This document shows positions 1 through 12,293 of a DNA stretch of 64,000 nt, piece after piece. Location of the stretch: the NCBI RefSeq assembly GCF_014805625.2, contig NW_023998415.1:9616341-9680340 (forward strand), in the 5' to 3' direction. The notes beneath the pieces are model-generated. The model was not told where the DNA came from, did no database searches, and was given only the letters and a program-made list of their open reading frames with translations. Origin of the DNA: Glossina fuscipes (taxonomy: Eukaryota > Arthropoda > Insecta > Diptera > Glossinidae). The position numbers were made by a program, and so were the translations under genes. The first letter of the stretch is position 1, and each line of letters opens with the position of its first letter.

Positions 1-383
1 CCCCCCTCTTGTTCGCGGATACTAGAAGCGATTTGCCTTCGCAAACAATTGTTTTAAAACATGATGTTTAAGTTTTTGATCAAGAATCAAGAACGAAACT
101 TAGAGCTTTCAAGGTCAAAGGGTAAGATTCCCTTCGACGGTAAAGGCCAGCCTTTTCCATGTTAAAAAAAAAATTAACGAAAATTCTGTTGGTCTGACGA
201 ATGAAAAATTCTAACATCGTGTGGGTATACAAATCACAGCTCTTGCGATACAAAGGGCAATAGGAGCGTCATCATTAAATAAAACAGATAGAAGTGGGAC
301 GATACGGGAATATTTTACGAGAAAGTGTTGTGTTAAACAATACTTTTTAATTGCGAACAATAAGATAAAATTTAAATCGTGAA
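1..383. other. AT-rich sequence, nothing recognised
   Basis: No coding similarity, repeat family or strong hairpin was seen in this stretch. It contains an A run near 168-177. The small open frame on the minus strand here runs into the SINE that follows and is not a gene. Confidence 0.5.
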
Positions 384-520
384 TCCGCCTGAGTGACCGA
401 AGGCAAGGAGTCCCGAATAGCAATCCGATGGTCCTGGGTTCGAATCTCAAGTGCGGTAGAGTTTTTAAGAAAAGTCAATAGCCTTACGACGGTAGTGCTT
501 TAAGAGCCTACTCTTAGAGA
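384..520 (+). repeat. tRNA-derived SINE, copy 1
   Basis: The head reads like a type II (Ser/Leu-like) tRNA gene. A box A-like stretch (cctgagtgaccga) is followed about 40 bases later by a good box B (gggttcgaatctc). After it come a shared body, caagtgcggtagagttttta, and a downstream block ending near gctttaagagcctactctta. The same order of blocks occurs at 15811-15944, and shortened forms occur at 48944, 35205 (minus), 55399 and 60948. A pol III promoter at the head plus a conserved non-tRNA body is the definition of a tRNA-derived SINE. Box A is slightly degraded here (gagtgaccga against gagtggccga in the other copy). The exact 3' end is uncertain because no clean A-tail is visible. Confidence 0.72.
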
Positions 521-533
521 GTGTCAACAACAC

Positions 534-650
534 TCACCATACGGACGGACAGACAGACGGACTGACGTAGCTTAGTTGATTCCGAATTTCAAGTTGATGA
601 AGAAGGGTCTCTGAAGCTTCCGTCTGGGTGTTGCAAGCATGATGATATCC
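534..650 (+). repeat. Dispersed repeat family A, fragment
   Basis: This piece has the order: a stutter of gacggacagacagacgg, then ttgattccgaatttcaagttgat, then gaagcttccgtctgggtgttg. The same order recurs at 10738-11160 and 20745-20945. It resembles a very common interspersed fly sequence, but I cannot assign a library name from memory. It is non-coding and lies directly after the SINE. Confidence 0.6.
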
Positions 651-820
651 TTCAGTGATGGGTATAGAAATAGTTTTAGAACTACAGACCAAATGGTTAA
701 TTTCTCGTACGTAAACATGCATGTACTTGGAGTTTAAATCCATGCTTTCTTTTGTGAAATTTTAAGTTAAATAACTGCAAACGACAATAAAAAAATAAAT
801 AAAAATCTTACAATGCGACA

Positions 821-1460
821 AGCGAGACTATTAAATACCTTACGCACCCTCGGTTAATACAATTCTGCATTTATTCAGAAAATATATGCATTAATTACAT
901 GTAAAGACATACTTTCGGGGCGAGCGCGGCGAGTATACGTGAACTGATCTGGTACAAATTTAACAAAGCTGATTTTCTTGTTAAAGATCTTGTTATGGGT
1001 AGCTTACCTTTCCCAGAAAGCACTAAAATTTAAATTTTACGGCCGCATGAAGGCTTGCTATTCATGACTGACTCTCATGTGGAGTAAGCTTTTCTTCGAG
1101 TTGCCAAAGAATGGTCCATCCAATCCAAATTTTTCACATTCATTTAGAGAATCGATATACTATAACTATGATCATTTTAAAATAAGGCGTTACAGCGTCG
1201 AGGACAACCGAAAAGATGGCTCTATTCAATCCATATTAAGGACGCTTTGGCCGTGCGACAATACACATCAGTGTATGAAATTCCGTGAAAATGACCCAAA
1301 TATTGTGACTAATGGAACAAAGTTTACACGTACAGACACACACAGATGGGCAAACAGACAATTCAAAATAATTTTTAATATTTTAAATGCTCCTTGGTAT
1401 TACAAACATTCGCACAATTTTAATAAACCCTATGCCACAGTTAGTGTAGGGTATAAAAAT
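821..1460 (+). repeat. Family B short interspersed element, near full length
   Basis: The left end (agactattaaataccttac followed by gcaccctcgg) matches the left end of the copy at 58601. The right end (gtgtagggtataaaaa) matches the right ends of the copies at 2187, 22435, 49255, 54330 and 58601. Between them lies the gacaga/gggcaaacagac stutter seen in every copy. The length is about 640 bases and there is no protein-coding capacity; the 131-codon frame at 1077-1472 simply crosses the element and has no recognisable domain. I infer a non-autonomous mobile element; its class is not clear. Confidence 0.6.
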
Positions 1461-2186
1461 TTAATGCCATAGAAACTTTCCCTTGGAAAGTTGTGATAAC
1501 TTTGTGAGTCAATATCGTTGGCCTAAATGTAATAAAATGATGGGGAAACAATAGTTCGCTTGCAAACACATAAACTTTTTCGATTTATATAACACTAAAA
1601 GAGGACAAAAACTTCTTTTTTGTGCAGTTAATAGAATTTACAAATAACACAAGCGGAAACATTGCAATCGGGTAACATCAACCCAACGATACCGTACTTC
1701 ATTTCGCCTAATATATACAAAGCCTCACTGGGAGACCTTTTGTAAGACGAAGGGAGAACTTAATGTGACTTGACTTGATTCAAGCTCAACAACTTCAATT
1801 TTCTCCACCTACTTTTTGTTTATAAAGAGTAAAATATTCATGCGAACGTACACTTTTATATAAAATTTAATCCATGATGGATCAATTTTCATCGTAAAGT
1901 GTCAAAACTGAAAAGTTTGATTTTGGTAGGAAAGCTTGGTATGTGGCTGGGCATTTTGGGAATTAGTCCAACCAATGCAAATGCCAAAAATATTATTATT
2001 CAACAATTATTGTAGAGAATTTTGAAAACTAAACATTTTTTTTTGTGTGTGCCGGCATTATATGAAAACTATATATAAATGTGATCCAATCCAACCGTTA
2101 TCGTCCATAAATTTCGTTCTTCGACTAAAACACACGTCGAATTGCAACTTGTACACACCCATACACGCGACGTACACATTTATATA
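1461..2186. other. AT-rich sequence, nothing recognised
   Basis: No open frame with recognisable domains and no repeat family was identified. Short A and T runs only. Confidence 0.45.
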
Positions 2187-2330
2187 TGGGCAGATATCAG
2201 ACGGATGCACAGACAAGCTTGAATCAATGCAAAAAATGATTTCGAATCGATATCGATTATGAGAAAACAAGATGAAGTCCTTTTGAATGTCGCATACATC
2301 CACGCAACTTAATATATCATGCACCATAAT
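2187..2330 (+). repeat. Family B fragment (right-hand part)
   Basis: The piece shows the family B order: gggcagatatcagacggatg, then gacaagcttgaatc, a ttcgaatcgatatcg motif, then gcatacatccacgcaactta. It stops before the usual gtagggtataaaaa terminus. The two short open frames crossing it on opposite strands are therefore not genes. Confidence 0.5.
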
Positions 2331-2360
2331 TAATGTAATGTAATGTAATGTAATGTAAGG
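2331..2360 (+). repeat. TAATG pentanucleotide microsatellite
   Basis: About six units of taatg, the last one altered to taagg. It directly follows the family B fragment. Confidence 0.9.
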
Positions 2361-3984
2361 TAATAAACAATAACATTTTGTAAAAGCAATCAATTATTTA
2401 CTTATACGCTGATCTTGATCAAGTGCAAGACAACTTCTTCAAACAAAATGGTACAATAGAGAGAGAGTTTCCATTGCGGATGATGTTTTGAATTTAGTCC
2501 TTTAGATATTTCTTTGCTTTCAATTAAAATCACGTAAAAATCATATTTCCCTTCAGCGAAAAAATCGGGCATTACGACTGCAATTTCGAAAAATTGAAAA
2601 AATTTCATTGACAAACGAAATAAAAAAAACGAAAAAGAAATTTGGTTCGCACTTCATATCGGGCGACCATATTAAATAAAAATTCATGACTGTATAGAAT
2701 AAAATTTAGTCACGGTCTTCATAGTAAAAAAAAAAAAAAAAATTGTTAGTGTAATCTTACATCCGTTTCCAGGCACCAGCGTCGCAACGCATACGATTAT
2801 CTATCTACCTGTGTTTTGGGATAAACGGATCATCGGCAATTCTCCCGCATTCGACTGCATTTTTGATTGTTTGCTTACTCACAAAACGAAAAGTCAAACT
2901 ATCTGTACGATCGACGACAATGGAAAAAGAGTAAAAAGACGCATAGATCGCACGTAGAAGTATAAGTTGCTCGCTCTTAATCGCCTTATGTTGAACATAT
3001 ACGTTTGTATGTATGTATTTGTTTACTGAGTATAATATACGCTGCTCCCGCACGCTCCTAAGGTTAAATACGTACATTATGCAATTATAGAAAAGATCAT
3101 CGAAGAAATAGATCACTGCTTGTTGTTCACTGCAATTTAAACGTCTGAACTTTTTGTTCTCAGTATGAATGCGTTACAGTAATACCAGGCAAATAGCATA
3201 CTTCCTGGCTGAAGAACCTTTCACGTCTAGCCTGCTCGCATTTATGAGTACATGAGCACATGAGGGCATTTTTTTTCATTTAGACCAATTAACCAAAAAG
3301 TCGAAAACCATACGCCAGAGCATTGGGAGCCTAGAGGAAAGTGTTTGCGGTTGAAAAAAAATCATTATTTCTGTTGTTCAAGACGTATGATTAACTTAAT
3401 ATTCGGTCAGCAGCTTTTGAATTATATCAATATGTGAGATCATCTTCAACATGATCTAGCAAATGTTCCGCTTAACTCCTATACGATTCTTTCGTAATAT
3501 TGGGTGAATGTAGAAAATTTTATCGCCTTAAAGAACGATTTAAAGGTGAAATTTAAGAAATAACCAAAGAGTTTGATTTTTTTTTTTTTTTTTTTTTAGT
3601 GAGCAAACCCGGAATCGGAATCACGTTTGATTAAGCTAAAGACAAACCGATGAAGACAGTTGACGGCAGAACAGTACCTGCTACCAATTGCTGACCACCT
3701 TAGTGGATATGGTTACATTTGATGGTTCCTGAATTTGACTAATACTCTCAATGTTGCTGCTTGCACGCAAAAGAAACTTAATCAGTTAGCCAAAGCCAAA
3801 CCTCCCAACGTCCCAAAAGTGCAGACTGTCTTGTGCACAATTTGCCAGGATGCAGTCCTACTTATGAAGTTAATCTACATCGTCCGGTGGCTAAACGTTC
3901 ACAAGAAAATTATCATTTTTAGGACTTGTGGAGATATAGGCAGACACAAGAGATCGAGCAATGCTCTCACGCGGGCCAATACGA
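2361..3984. other. Unannotated AT-rich stretch
   Basis: Contains an A run at about 2726-2742 and a T run at about 3576-3597. An open frame of 103 codons on the minus strand (2805-3116) has no recognisable domain. The part from about 3735 on may belong to the upstream end of the LINE that follows, but I could not align it. Confidence 0.4.
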
Positions 3985-4211
3985 GGAAGTAAACACCTTT
4001 AATACCCGTTTGAAATAATGTAGTTATCTACGATCGATTAGCATTCGATCTTGTCTTTCTAAAATAACTGAACACATCCTTAATGAACAAAATGGAGAAT
4101 TATGGTAATTTTCTATATGATGTTCAATTTGATTTTGGTTCGGGCCGCAGCAAGTTGGTTTTCCTTACTGAACTTATCGGGGGAAACCTTAATAAGAGGA
4201 TCATTTGTATT

Positions 4212-4257
<46 letters not shown>

Positions 4258-5150
4258 CTAAAAAAAAAATGTTGAAGAGAGTTCCACATACCAAACTTAT
4301 CAGTAAATTATATAATAAGATCAATTTCTCTTGTTGGACGTATGTGTCCATACCAGGAGTACCTCAGTTCTTCTATGCTTTTTAATTCTCCACCGTTTGA
4401 TTCCCCCAATTTTTGTATTAGATTAAATGAGAGAGCTATTGATTTGGTGGACTCCACGTTATGTTTGGGGATAATTTTGTATCGAAAACTTAACTTTGAC
4501 GAGCACTTGGTCAACTACGCCTGGCTAGAATATGTCTGACGCTACGGAAATCATACAATCTCAACTTGCACTTACCAGTTCAAATGAAATATACAGTTGT
4601 GCATGCTCTTCTTAACTATTGCATTGAAGTGGCTTCCGTCTGTCCATCTTAAAATTTCGATTGACATAAGCCGATGGTCCATCGAATTACACGTTTTGTG
4701 TAGAATGGGAGAGTCAGACACCACATCTGTTCGTTCGTTCATGCTTTTATGCTTTTATGCTCTTCCCATAACTACTTCAAAACTTAGACTATTAATGTAT
4801 CTCGTCAAAATCGTTCAGTCACAACTGCCAAATCTTTTATTTCAACGGCTACAGTCTTACATCAATGCCACATCTATCGAACTCTTTTGCTGAACGTTCA
4901 TTTATTATCCTTCAACCTTTGATGACTGCTTCAATGTTTTGATGAAGAGAAAATTGACCTTTTTCTTGAACTCTTGAACTTATCCGACACTGGCAGTTGA
5001 CGTTTTCTAAAATTAGCGATAGAGAAAGGCGGTTATTTAATAAGTCTTTAGTTAATTGATGAATCCTTAGTTCTTTCTAGTGTAACTATTTACATTAGCC
5101 TATGACTTTGCAGTCGCAAATTTTAATGAATAAATAAGAAAATAAGAAAA
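3985..5150 (+). pseudogene. Non-LTR retrotransposon (LINE) reverse transcriptase relic
   Basis: Read on the + strand across several frames, this is the C-terminal half of a LINE ORF2. In order: LRSISIRSCLSKITEHILNE (about 4028), matching the conserved RPISLL..LSKIxE block; FDFGSGRSKLVFLTELI (about 4128), the FGFRxGRST block; VPHTKLISKLYNKINFSCW (about 4276); IPGVPQ (about 4350), the GVPQG block; then IDLVDSTLCLGIILYRKLNF and a thumb/C-terminal region to about 4890. The 3' end near 5125-5150 is a tgaataaataag-type A-rich tail, as in many insect LINEs. Between GRS and VPHTK a TC microsatellite replaces the region expected to hold the first catalytic aspartate. The FADD block is missing. At least four frame changes are needed. 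The clade (CR1- or jockey-like) is uncertain. It is inactive. Confidence 0.8.
4216..4254 (+). repeat. TC dinucleotide microsatellite inside the LINE
   Basis: An uninterrupted TC tract of about 19 units. It lies between two conserved reverse-transcriptase blocks, so it expanded after the LINE was inserted, or within a seed sequence such as gtctctctc. Confidence 0.95.
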
Positions 5151-5229
5151 AATACACAAATTATGTGAACAATATTCGCTGTTTGTATACTCAAAAGGCA
5201 AAGATTAACTGAGAGAAACCTTATCTTAC

Positions 5230-5800
5230 TGTATACAATCTACGCAATCGCCCTCTTCAAGGCCAGGCAACTTAACAGTCAGATCAGATGGGAAAAATTG
5301 TACACAGGCACGTCTAAATCGATTGCAATTTATGCTGATACAGCAAATAGGAAGCAAGAGGTCTCTGATAAAAAAATTCGTAATATTTTTAAAAGAAGTG
5401 AACCGTCGAGCAATGCCTTTCGAAGTTTCACAGCAATTCGATCATTCCTTTACAAGACATCGTGATTCCCAAACGTTACTTTTTGATGGGAAAGTGTTTT
5501 CTCATTCAAAAACAAGCATTCGTCGCTCGAGATCGGATGGACACCGAAACGTCGCTGCAATGGCAAAATTGCATGGCTGGAAATTCGAACTACTGCTTGA
5601 CGTGCCGTATCCTTTGGCTCCCATCGACTACTAACTATCTAAGTCAAAAGGTTGCTTGCAAAGGGATGCTTCAGTACAAACGGTTTTCATCAATTTCGTA
5701 AACTGAAGTGTATTTTGATGCTCTTGACCTATAGGACTGTATAAAAGACATCGAAATGTTAGTCAAATGTTGAACTGCCTATAACCTTATCCGAATAGAC
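5230..5800 (+). pseudogene. Mariner transposase C-terminal relic
   Basis: The frame ending at 5634 contains MAKLHGWKFELLLDVPYP at 5560, which matches the conserved mariner segment MAKLHELGFELLxHPPYSPDLAP around the third catalytic residue. The final aspartate region SPDLAPxDY is represented by PLAPIDY before a stop. A frame change later, VYFDALDL and DCIKDIEMLVKC (5708-5790) match the usual AYFxxLDxSYYxxGIxxLExRxxKC tail. The sequence upstream of 5500 is only loosely mariner-like. The fragment is dead and lies about 80 bases after the LINE tail, on the same strand. The subfamily (irritans/mellifera/mauritiana-like) cannot be settled. Confidence 0.7.
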
Positions 5801-7140
5801 TGCGTTGATGAATAAAATCGTGTTTTGGAACAAAAACAATTTTTTTTTTTTTATTCCGAGATTTATTGGCGGATGTATTGCACATATATTGAAAATTCCA
5901 TAAGCAATGATTGCTTTTTTGAATGTGATCAACATTGAAGACATGCGTAAGTTTTTTTGAAATGATTATTTGTATCTGCAAACAGCTTTTAGAAAGTTAA
6001 GATTTAGACAGCAGTGTAAAAGATCTTAATTAATAAATTATGTAAGAAGGATCTCGAACCTTTGGGTCAGGTAAAAAATGCAATCGAATACAATGTTTTC
6101 ATCAGTTTATACCGAAGAGAATTTATTTTTTAACTCTGACCAACACTCTATCCACGCAATCCTGCTATGCGAAGCCCCATAATGTATGGTAGAGCGAGTC
6201 TAGTTTGAAAGAACTTGATCAGCTTGTAGCCCTTCAAAGAAGATTATGTTCAAAATTTCTCACAATGTGAAATCAATGTTGATAGTTGACCGATGCATTT
6301 ATCATTAAAGCAAAGCATCTGCTTATATTCGTGAGTTCGCAGAGGCAAGCTTGGAAAAAATTCATTTCAGAATCGACCGCACTTACCAGATACGATAGAT
6401 AACTCCTTGGTATGTGTATATAATAGTGAGAGAGAGATAGTGTAGATAGTGGAGAATAAATGCATTTAAATTCAGTAACTAATTTTGCTTCTTTGCTAGG
6501 ATACACACTTTCTGAATAGGCTAACACCATATAGATTAGAATAAATTGGTTTTTACTTCATGGCTTAAATTTTTGATTCAAAGACAAAAACTTGAACTTC
6601 TTTAAAACTGTATTTCTTGCAGCATTACTCGAAAACATTTTAATGGTTAAGATATTGAGATATTAATTTCAACGTATAACCTCAATAGTCCCCATAAGAT
6701 TTGTTCCAAATGTTTTGTTTAAGAAAACTGACGCATATTTCATAATACTTAGGCAGTAGGATATAATGGTATAATAGTTTCTTTGAAAGTTATAGTGATA
6801 TTATATATGTGGAAGTGTTTTCTGTAATATATTGACGTAGATTGGGGACAGGCAGACAGAAAATATCTTACCCTAACAGAAAATGATGATGACTAATGTT
6901 GACAATGCAAGCTTTCTTAAAAGAATATTGTCCCCTTAAGCAATGTCTATGCTAATGAAGACCATAGCCAGTATGAAAGGCATCAAAGAGCATTAATTAT
7001 TTGATTCCTCTCATAGTTATATCCTAGAATATAGAAAATATGAGGGAACGAATGCATACACCATTATTTTTATTTTTATTTATTTATTTTTTTTTTTTTT
7101 CATATCACATTATATCCCCAAACGTTAATTAATTCATACG
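5801..7140. other. AT-rich sequence, nothing firm
   Basis: A T run at 5840-5851 and another at 7087-7100. At about 6213-6250 the + strand reads LDQLVALQRRL, which is vaguely like a LINE C-terminal segment, but there is no supporting context. No gene was recognised. Confidence 0.4.
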
Positions 7141-7222
7141 ATGTGTACTTTATCGACATTTAAAATGTCCAATACATGCGACACTCGACTGTTCAGTGAT
7201 TGTTGGACAACCAACACCAAGT

Positions 7223-7252
7223 GCAGCAGTCAGCAGTCAACAGTCAGCAGTC
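7223..7252 (+). repeat. CAGCAGTCA minisatellite-like tract
   Basis: Imperfect repetition of cagcagtca/cagtcaacagt inside a 75-codon open frame (7141-7368). The frame ends in a hydrophobic stretch but has no supporting context and is not called as a gene. Confidence 0.7.
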
Positions 7253-7368
7253 ATTGCGATGCAGCAGACACTAAAGTTATGATATGCGAACAAAGCCGCC
7301 CATCATGTTATTCAGCTATTGTTTTAATATCTGTTTGTGCAGCAGCTGTCGGCATTATTTTAACATAA

Positions 7369-10300
7369 CGGCTGATAAAACTGAATAGAATTCTTTGTGT
7401 TGCACGCACAAACACATATATGTGCACAAGAAATAAAAAGAAAAAATGAAAAAAAAAAAAACTAAAACTGAACGGAGATACAAAGACACTTAAATAGACA
7501 CTCGAATATGTGCTATGACACAATACACACAGATAGCGATTGTGTATGCAAACTACTCTAAGCTTGAATGTGTGATAATGTTATTATATTATCCTCAACC
7601 CGCAAAAATCGCGCGCCATACACGTTCACACATGACAATATACTATACCTATTATTGTACATAAATTTACATATCTATGATCATACTGAACATTGTGAAA
7701 GTATGCCGTCAAAGAAAACAGGAACAAGCAAACAAAGAAAAAAAAAAAAAAAAAAAAAGAAGTTAAATAAATAAATAAATTAATAAATAAATAAATAAAA
7801 AAGAAAGCGAAATAACGCCATGTAAAACAAAGCCTGTTCATATCACCCATTATAAATTAAAAGGAAGTAACGAGAGTCATCCGCATATATATATATATAT
7901 ATATATGTATATAGTTAAATATATGGACATATTTGCGTGTGTTTTACTTCTATACATATTATACATTAGCAAGCATGAGCATTGATTGGTTCATCTGCGC
8001 ACGTATGCACCGCATTTGGTTATATGGCAAATATACATAGTTACGGATCAAAATTTTCGATTTCTAATCAATTCAAACAAAGTCCTACCGAAAGACACAA
8101 TGTCTACACAACTGTTTTGCTTTTTTGTTGTCATTCCCAGCACCAAAGGAAATATGGTATATTCAATTTGTCAGTTGTAGTTGTGCGCGATACCCAAAAA
8201 AAAAAAAAAAAGAAAAGAAAAACGCTTAAGAGATTCTCTAGGGTATATAGATGTGTTTGAACAACACTGAATACCGAACGAAACTCAGAATTTATCGTTT
8301 GACCATCCGGGCAATGTCTGTGGCAAGCATTATTCCTGGTCGTTTAAAACGAAGACGTCGATGTCAACATGGGCTGAAACATTGGAATCTCTTATGCTTA
8401 AGTTACAACCGAAAACAGATCAAATCGATGAAGAAACATTTCTACATACAATACAACAAAAGCAAAACAATTAAAATGTTTTGCTCTCTAAGTAATCCTT
8501 TATAAATATGGGAAAAATTGCCAGCGTTAGTCCAATATTGTAGAGTATCGAATATTCGTTCCTTCTGTTTCTTCGAGTCTATTTTTTTTTTTTTTTTTTT
8601 TTAAATTTTTTTTTAAAAAAACGTGTATAGAAGATGCGACCACAACTGAATGTAATTTTTTTTTTTTTTTTACTTACTTTGCCTTTTTGTTCTTTTCTAG
8701 ACCTTTTTTTCCGTCTTTCTCTCTTTCTTCCTTTCTTTCTTTTGTAATTATGTATTTGTACATGCACTATTCTGCTTGTATCTTTATATGTATATATATA
8801 TGCACATTTATATCGGTACATAAACGAACGTGTGTAAATGTGTCCATACATTGGTATTCATATGACGCATACAGGCAAAGTGTTAAATTGTCTTTAGTTG
8901 ATGGCGTTGCAAAAGTCAGTTACATAAATTATTGTGATTGTTCCAGAAATCCAATGTTCATTACATATGTATACATGTACATGTATGTACATACATGCAT
9001 TCATGCTTTTGGAAACGATTACCCTCTTATATACATACACATATATCTATATATTCATACATACATTCATACATACATACATACATACATACATAATTAA
9101 ATTCGTGTACATTTCAATCTATGTGTAAAGCAATACGTAAACGCCTGTTAAGATGCAAGCGTGTGTTTTGCGTGTAATCATGTGTCTCTGCATGATAATA
9201 TAATTTTGTGCGTACTTACTTAAAAACCTGAATTCATTCTCTACTTTTTTGCTCTGGCCATCATCGAGCAAGTGTCGGAGTATTTCAACTATAAAATATT
9301 TTCAAATAGATTCAGTTTTAGACAGCACCTTCTATTGATTGTACATGTTTTCATGCTTCATATATATATATATATATATATATTTGTTATATAATGTAAT
9401 GATGTCAGCAGTAAGCAGCAATTGTTTGATGTTAGCGTTGTTCCGAAGTTTAAGTCAAGTAATGGATGCTTGGTAATATCTCTAACGGTGGGTGCTTATG
9501 TATGCGTACGGTAAATGTGTATATGTATATATACTATTTTGACAACATACAAACACATAGATACAACAAACCTGTGTTCGACATCTCCTTTTAATCGCCT
9601 TAATGGATGTTCGTTCCATTTTTACCGGAGGCCAAGCGCTTTGATACTTTAATAACAATGCTAGCACAAACAAATCCGTAAAGGATTTAATTTAAATTAT
9701 TTCGGCAAGTAGCAACGTTTTTTTCCTTTTATTAAACGAAACATCCAGCTAAGCATTATAAACTTTTATTCATATTTTCATTCAACAAATAACAGGGAAC
9801 CTTAAGACAAAAGTGCGTAGATACGCTTATATCCGGCCACATGAACAATCTGAATATGTATTCCAATTTACGCAGTCACTACTCAAGAGATGTACCAAAT
9901 GTAATGAAATTTCTAGCTAGGCTAGCCGTTAAGGAGAAGTTGCTTGTGTGTTTCTACGAAAATTATCCTTCTTCCACAACATGGTCTCGTAAAAGACGGT
10001 TAATATATATACAGGTGGTTCTAGTAGCTGCATAGAGTTTAACTACCTTTTCGGACGATTTATGAAGTAACTCCATGAAGTCACATTTAAAAAAGTGCAG
10101 AAAGAAGACGTTGGCAACGTTTCGATCGTATGCCATTCAAACTTTGCATCATTGCTTTACATTGTTGAAAAAGTGCTTTTCTTCGGCACAAGCGAGTTTT
10201 TCTCGATTTCTATAACGTTGAATAATACCATCTTAACTTTATATCTCCCTCACCACCATCAATGTCTAAGTGTCTTACGGGCATAACTTGAGCGAATGGT

Positions 10301-10737
10301 CATATCCACCAAGTAAGAAAGTTGTGCCCGGTCGTGACCTAATCTTCTGTACCCATTCATCGCTATCCCAAAAAAGAGAAGAAAAAAATGTAAAAGAACA
10401 AAGTTCTGATGCTCTATAATGCAAAGTGGACGCAACTGATCTTTTCTATTTTGAAAAAAAAAAAAAAAAAAAAAAATGTTTCGTCATATCCATGCATGGG
10501 CATTGTAGGCGTATCCTTTAAAAAGTTTTACTTACTTCCAAATTGTTTTGCAAATTTGAAGGACGATAGCTTCATTTTCGCTAACGAGAGAATGTTTACG
10601 GCAGAGACCATAGAGTTAGACAAACGGACAGTTTGACAGGTGAGCGGTTGGAAGTGCGTAGGTGCATTCAGACCTTGAAGTTGCTCAAAAATTGATTGGA
10701 TTTCTGACGCTTGTTTCTGCGTATTATAAAAGCATTG
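7369..10737. other. Microsatellite- and homopolymer-rich block without genes
   Basis: This stretch holds A runs (about 7740-7757, 8196-8210, 10455-10475), T runs (about 8582-8601, 8656-8670), AT tracts (7885-7906, 9361-9383) and a CATA/CATT array (about 9050-9096). The open frames of 60-137 codons here translate these tracts. No exon, RNA gene or transposon protein was recognised. Such sequence would fit an intron, a long untranslated region or intergenic DNA equally well. Confidence 0.6.
9050..9096 (+). repeat. CATA tetranucleotide tract
   Basis: Imperfect catacattcatacata array ending in about eight exact cata units. Confidence 0.9.
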
Positions 10738-11160
10738 AAAAATAAATTAGATTTTGATACGCTACAATATCGGATAGGCGTGGTCAATTTTCTTTAGTAA
10801 TAGAATACACGTCCGAATTGCTGTAAATTTATCTGCTGTAGTTTATGAGTAACGAGTAAAAAATCAGTTTTTTATTCCTTTTGAAAAACAGAGTTGTTCT
10901 CACTTTATTGTGGGCTTGTCCTTTGGACGTTTCGATCTCGTCTCTATTAATACCAACCTGCGTGCAAGAGCCTCCAATGCTTTTGCTAAATTTGAAACTT
11001 AATTTCTGCAGCGAGGGGAGTGCTTACAACAGACGTCACATAGACGGACACACGGACATGGTTAATTCGATTCAGAATTTGATGCTGATCAATACTGTAT
11101 ATACATTGTGGGGTATTCGAAGCTTCCTTCTGGGCGTTGCAGACATTTTCACACGCGACG
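10738..11160 (+). repeat. Dispersed repeat family A, longest copy
   Basis: The left part (attttgatacgctacaatat, then ggcgtggtcaat) matches 26983-27030. The right part (agacggacacacggacatgg, then gattcagaatttgatgctga, then cttccttctgggcgttgc) matches 534-650 and 20745-20945. It is the only copy here that shows both parts, so it links them into one family. The 123-codon open frame across it (10881-11252) is therefore not a host gene. Confidence 0.62.
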
Positions 11161-11481
11161 TTCGACCCTCAACTTTCAGTGATAGGTATAACAAAAAGAA
11201 TTTTTCACTGGTTCTTCTTCTTTCTCAAACACTTTATTTAATGTTAAGATAATAGCAACTCTGCCATTTATTTATTATCTTCTGAATGCTTGATATTTCT
11301 CTTGAATCTCTCTTATCCTAAATGGCGAGTTGAATGAATAAAATCTTTATGATGTGATTCTTAAGGAGTTGTTCAGGATATCGTTCCTTCTTAAAAACTA
11401 TGCTTGAGCTTTAATATAAAGCGAGACATCGAATTTTTTCATCTCTGGTAGAATCTCTGGCCCTTTGCTTTTGAAAAGAAA

Positions 11482-11512
<31 letters not shown>

Positions 11513-12260
11513 TTCGTCAGAGAAATAAATTCTAAGATTAAACTCTTAAAAGCACTAGCATCTAAGGCTATCGGCTTTCATATTCTGTATTATAAATAGT
11601 GTAGGGTACAAAAAGAGGCACAATTTATTACCATGTCTATGTCCAATTTTTTATACGGACCGTTGGCAAGTGCTTCTTTTTCAAATAGAAGTGATACATT
11701 TGTCTTGCTGCAACTTTAGTTTCTCCTACCAGTTGTATGAAAATTTGTCAAATTTGTTATTGTGCTCGCAGGTCAGATATAGAGAAAAACCTAGGTGAAC
11801 GATACGTTGGTGTAGGGCGCCTTTCTTAATATAATATGTTTCATATTCATAAATATAAATGATGAATGAACGGAAATATCGGGCATGGTCGGGTTTATCA
11901 AAGATTTTCATTCTGATTAAAAATATCCGCTAAATGCTATTATCATATGTGTGTTGCTATGATTTAATTTTACATTATGAAATGAGGAAATCATCTCAAA
12001 TTTGAGCTGACTTATGCCGACAGGGATAAATAAAATATCTTTCTGCTATCGGCTCTATTCTAAGGCTATCGGCTTCCGCTTGTTAATCAATGGTAAGCAA
12101 AAGAAATGCATTCTCGAAATTATGAACAATGCGTAGACACACAAACATGTTTCGTGTTAATGTTAATCGTATATAAACGTAATAAAGAATTTTTATTGCA
12201 TTTTCATCGCATCAGCTGACGCTCGTTTAATATTTGTTTAGTGTTTTTTTTTTCCCCCCT

Positions 12261-12293
<33 letters not shown>

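Noticed and set aside
1077..1472. 131-codon open frame on the + strand
   Set aside because: It lies within and runs through the end of a family B non-coding repeat and has no domain.
7141..7368. 75-codon open frame with Cys/Ser-rich start and a hydrophobic C-terminal stretch, possibly a small tail-anchored protein
   Set aside because: No recognisable domain, part of the frame is a cagcagtca repeat, and nothing around it supports expression.
10881..11252. 123-codon open frame on the + strand
   Set aside because: It crosses the dispersed family A repeat; the translation is that of the repeat.
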